Below are positions 13,765 to 15,389 of a stretch of 15,389 nt of DNA, one piece after another. The notes beneath the pieces were generated by a model, which worked only from the letters and a program-made list of their open reading frames with translations, was not told the DNA's origin and searched no databases. The number at the start of each line of letters is the position of its first letter. Within the stretch, counting starts at the first letter, position 1. Origin of the DNA: Verrucomicrobiota bacterium (lineage in GTDB: Bacteria > Verrucomicrobiota > Verrucomicrobiia > Chthoniobacterales > Xiphinematobacteraceae); assembly GCA_003176035.1 (NCBI GenBank), contig PSRL01000042.1:1-15389 (forward strand), given 5' to 3'. The translations under genes and the position numbers were made by a program.

Positions 13765-14898
13765 ATGCTTTACTATCTTTTCGAAATCAGCGAGTGGGCA
13801 AAGACGCATGGTATCCCGGGAGACTTTTTCAAGGCGTTGAATGTCTTTCAATATATTACCTTCCGTGCGGTGAGCGCCGGAATCACAGCTTTTCTGTTTT
13901 CCTTACTCTTCGGAAACTTTGTCATTCGTCGACTGATTGCCTTGAAATTCGGACAACCCATCCGAAGCAAAGAGGAAGTTCACAAGCTATTTGAGCTTCA
14001 TGGTGCAAAGAAAGGCACACCCACTATGGGTGGCATCCTTTTATTAGGCTCTACCTTGATATCGGCCGTATTGTGGACACGCCTCCAGAATCCATTCGTT
14101 TGGCTGGCAATTTTTTCAATTGTTTACCTGGGTTCACTTGGATTTATAGACGATTACCTCAAGGTGACCAAGGGCTCTTCCGCTGGCATTAGTAGTCGAC
14201 TCAAATTTGGACTTCAATGCCTCCTGGCACTCATTGTAACGCTGTTTTTTTTACTCAACCCGCATTTATATAAGCTCGCACAACAGCTTTACATCCCATT
14301 CTATAAGGAGCCCATCCTTTCCAATCTCGGATGGGCGGCGGTCTTCCTGATCTATTTGTTGGTGGTGGTGGGCACCTCAAATGCTGTCAACTTAACTGAT
14401 GGCTTAGATGGTTTAGCTACTGGCTGTTCCGCCACCGTGGTAGCCGCATATGCGGTAGTTTCCTATATTGCCGGAAATTTTAAAGTGGCTTCTTATTTAC
14501 AGATTCCTTTTGTTACATACGCTGGAGAATTAACAGTCCTCTGCATGGCTTTATTTGGGTCTTGCTTAGGATTTCTCTGGTGGAACTGCCATCCGGCCCG
14601 TGTCTTCATGGGAGATACCGGTTCCCTCGCCATCGGAGGATTTCTAGGCGTGGTTGCCATTTGCTGCAAACAGGAGCTTCTTCTTATTATCATCGGAGGC
14701 ATCTTCGTGATTGAAGCACTCTCGGTCATCTTGCAAGTGGCTAGTTTTAAGCTCACAGGCAAGCGCATTATCAAAATGTCTCCACTCCACCATCACTTTG
14801 AATTAAGCGGTTGGAAAGAGAACACTGTGATCGTCCGTTTCTGGATCATGTCTCTCCTTTTTTCCTTACTCGGGTTAGCGACGTTTAAGCTCAGGTAA
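13765..14898 (+). CDS. mraY: Phospho-N-acetylmuramoyl-pentapeptide transferase MraY
   Basis: This polytopic membrane enzyme of 377 residues transfers phospho-MurNAc-pentapeptide to undecaprenyl phosphate, making lipid I. It has the hallmark motifs: LHGAKKGTPTMGG (78-90), GFIDDYLKVTKG with the Mg-binding aspartate pair, NAVNLTDGLDGLA, FMGDTGSLAIGGF, and MSPLHHHFELSGWKE near the C-terminus, followed by the conserved RFWI segment. About ten hydrophobic spans are visible, as expected. The ATG is preceded by AAGGA at a spacing of seven bases, one of the clearest ribosome-binding sites in the cluster, eight bases after the murF stop. It links the cytoplasmic MurE/MurF steps to the membrane steps. 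Confidence 0.98.
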   Translation: MLYYLFEISEWAKTHGIPGDFFKALNVFQYITFRAVSAGITAFLFSLLFGNFVIRRLIALKFGQPIRSKEEVHKLFELHGAKKGTPTMGGILLLGSTLISAVLWTRLQNPFVWLAIFSIVYLGSLGFIDDYLKVTKGSSAGISSRLKFGLQCLLALIVTLFFLLNPHLYKLAQQLYIPFYKEPILSNLGWAAVFLIYLLVVVGTSNAVNLTDGLDGLATGCSATVVAAYAVVSYIAGNFKVASYLQIPFVTYAGELTVLCMALFGSCLGFLWWNCHPARVFMGDTGSLAIGGFLGVVAICCKQELLLIIIGGIFVIEALSVILQVASFKLTGKRIIKMSPLHHHFELSGWKENTVIVRFWIMSLLFSLLGLATFKLR

Positions 14899-14910
14899 TA
14901 GAATGATTTT

Positions 14911-15389
14911 ATGAGCAGAAAAGCGGCAATTTTAGGTTTTGGAAATAGTGGAAAGGCAGCTGCCAGGCTTCTAAATGATCGAGGCTGGTCAGTAACCGTC
15001 TTAAATAGCTCGCTTGCCGTAGCCGATGCACAAGTTCGATCGTTCTCCGATACGAATATCCCTTGTATTCTGGGAGCGGAAGCCGATACCGACCCTTCCG
15101 ATTACGATCTTTGTGTCGTAAGCCCAGGCATAGATCTTAAAGCACCCATTGTGCAAAATATCCTTCGCAAAGGAATTCCACTGATTGGAGAAATCGAACT
15201 GGCTTTTCGAGAATGTACTCTTCCCGTCATCGCAGTCACTGGTACCAATGGGAAGACCACGACAACCGGCCTCTTGGAAATCCTGTTAAATGGCTGTGGC
15301 ATCCGTGCCCGAGCCTGCGGAAATATCGGCCGACCATTTTCTGAAGTCGTGCTACATCCGCCGCCTAATTTGCAAGCGATGGTGGTCGA
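14911..15389 (+). CDS. murD: UDP-MurNAc-L-alanine:D-glutamate ligase MurD, 5' part
   Basis: The frame starts at ATG 14911, 12 bases after mraY, and stays open to the window edge, so about 159 residues of an expected 450 are seen. The N-terminus MSRKAAILGFGNSGKAAARL is the dinucleotide-fold-like UDP-binding domain of MurD (usual motif GxGxSG), followed by VVSPGIDLKAPIVQ near residue 69, GEIELAF at 93-99, and the ATP-binding P-loop VTGTNGKTTTT at 109-119. The SPG and GEIEL motifs distinguish MurD from MurC, E and F. It adds D-glutamate to UDP-MurNAc-L-Ala in the cytoplasm. A three-codon frame (ATG ATT TTA TGA) at 14903-14914 ends on the murD start, with unclear meaning. Confidence 0.93.
   Translation, partial: MSRKAAILGFGNSGKAAARLLNDRGWSVTVLNSSLAVADAQVRSFSDTNIPCILGAEADTDPSDYDLCVVSPGIDLKAPIVQNILRKGIPLIGEIELAFRECTLPVIAVTGTNGKTTTTGLLEILLNGCGIRARACGNIGRPFSEVVLHPPPNLQAMVV

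Noticed and set aside
1..15389. CRISPR arrays, tRNA or rRNA genes, transposase genes
   Set aside because: No regularly spaced repeats, no cloverleaf or rRNA-like segments and no transposase or integrase motifs were seen on either strand.

Overview
The window looks like a chromosomal segment from a Gram-negative bacterium with diaminopimelate-type peptidoglycan, most likely of the Verrucomicrobiota (PVC group). Three things point there: the compact division/cell-wall (dcw) gene order with MraZ first, a class II aldolase ending in a helix like the cargo tags of planctomycete/verrucomicrobial microcompartments, and base composition near half GC. This is an inference from gene content and family resemblance; no database search was possible.

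Positions 1-6097 are loosely packed accessory genes. They are the 3' end of a YkuD-type L,D-transpeptidase, a small secreted Spy/CpxP-like protein rich in Cys and His at its ends, a 561-base intergenic stretch with repeats and hairpins, a large glycoside hydrolase family 35-like protein that appears to have lost both catalytic glutamates, a DJ-1/PfpI family protein, and, on the minus strand, a delta-9-type fatty acid desaturase with a helical C-terminal extension. A 24-base motif occurs three times in this part, always in the same orientation and downstream of plus-strand genes.

Positions 6098-6985 encode the class II aldolase with the amphipathic C-terminal helix. No shell-protein gene lies nearby.

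Positions 7143-15389 are the 5' half of the dcw cluster, all on the plus strand: three 10-bp-spaced GTGG(G/A) repeats that look like a MraZ operator, then mraZ, rsmH, an ftsL-like gene, ftsI, murE, murF, mraY and the start of murD, which is cut by the window edge. From rsmH onward the genes overlap or are separated by at most 12 bases, which suggests one translationally coupled operon. Together they encode the regulator, the 16S rRNA methyltransferase, the septal transpeptidase with its small partner, and the cytoplasmic and membrane steps leading to lipid I. The strongest candidates for follow-up are the apparently inactive GH35-like protein and the aldolase with a microcompartment-type tag.
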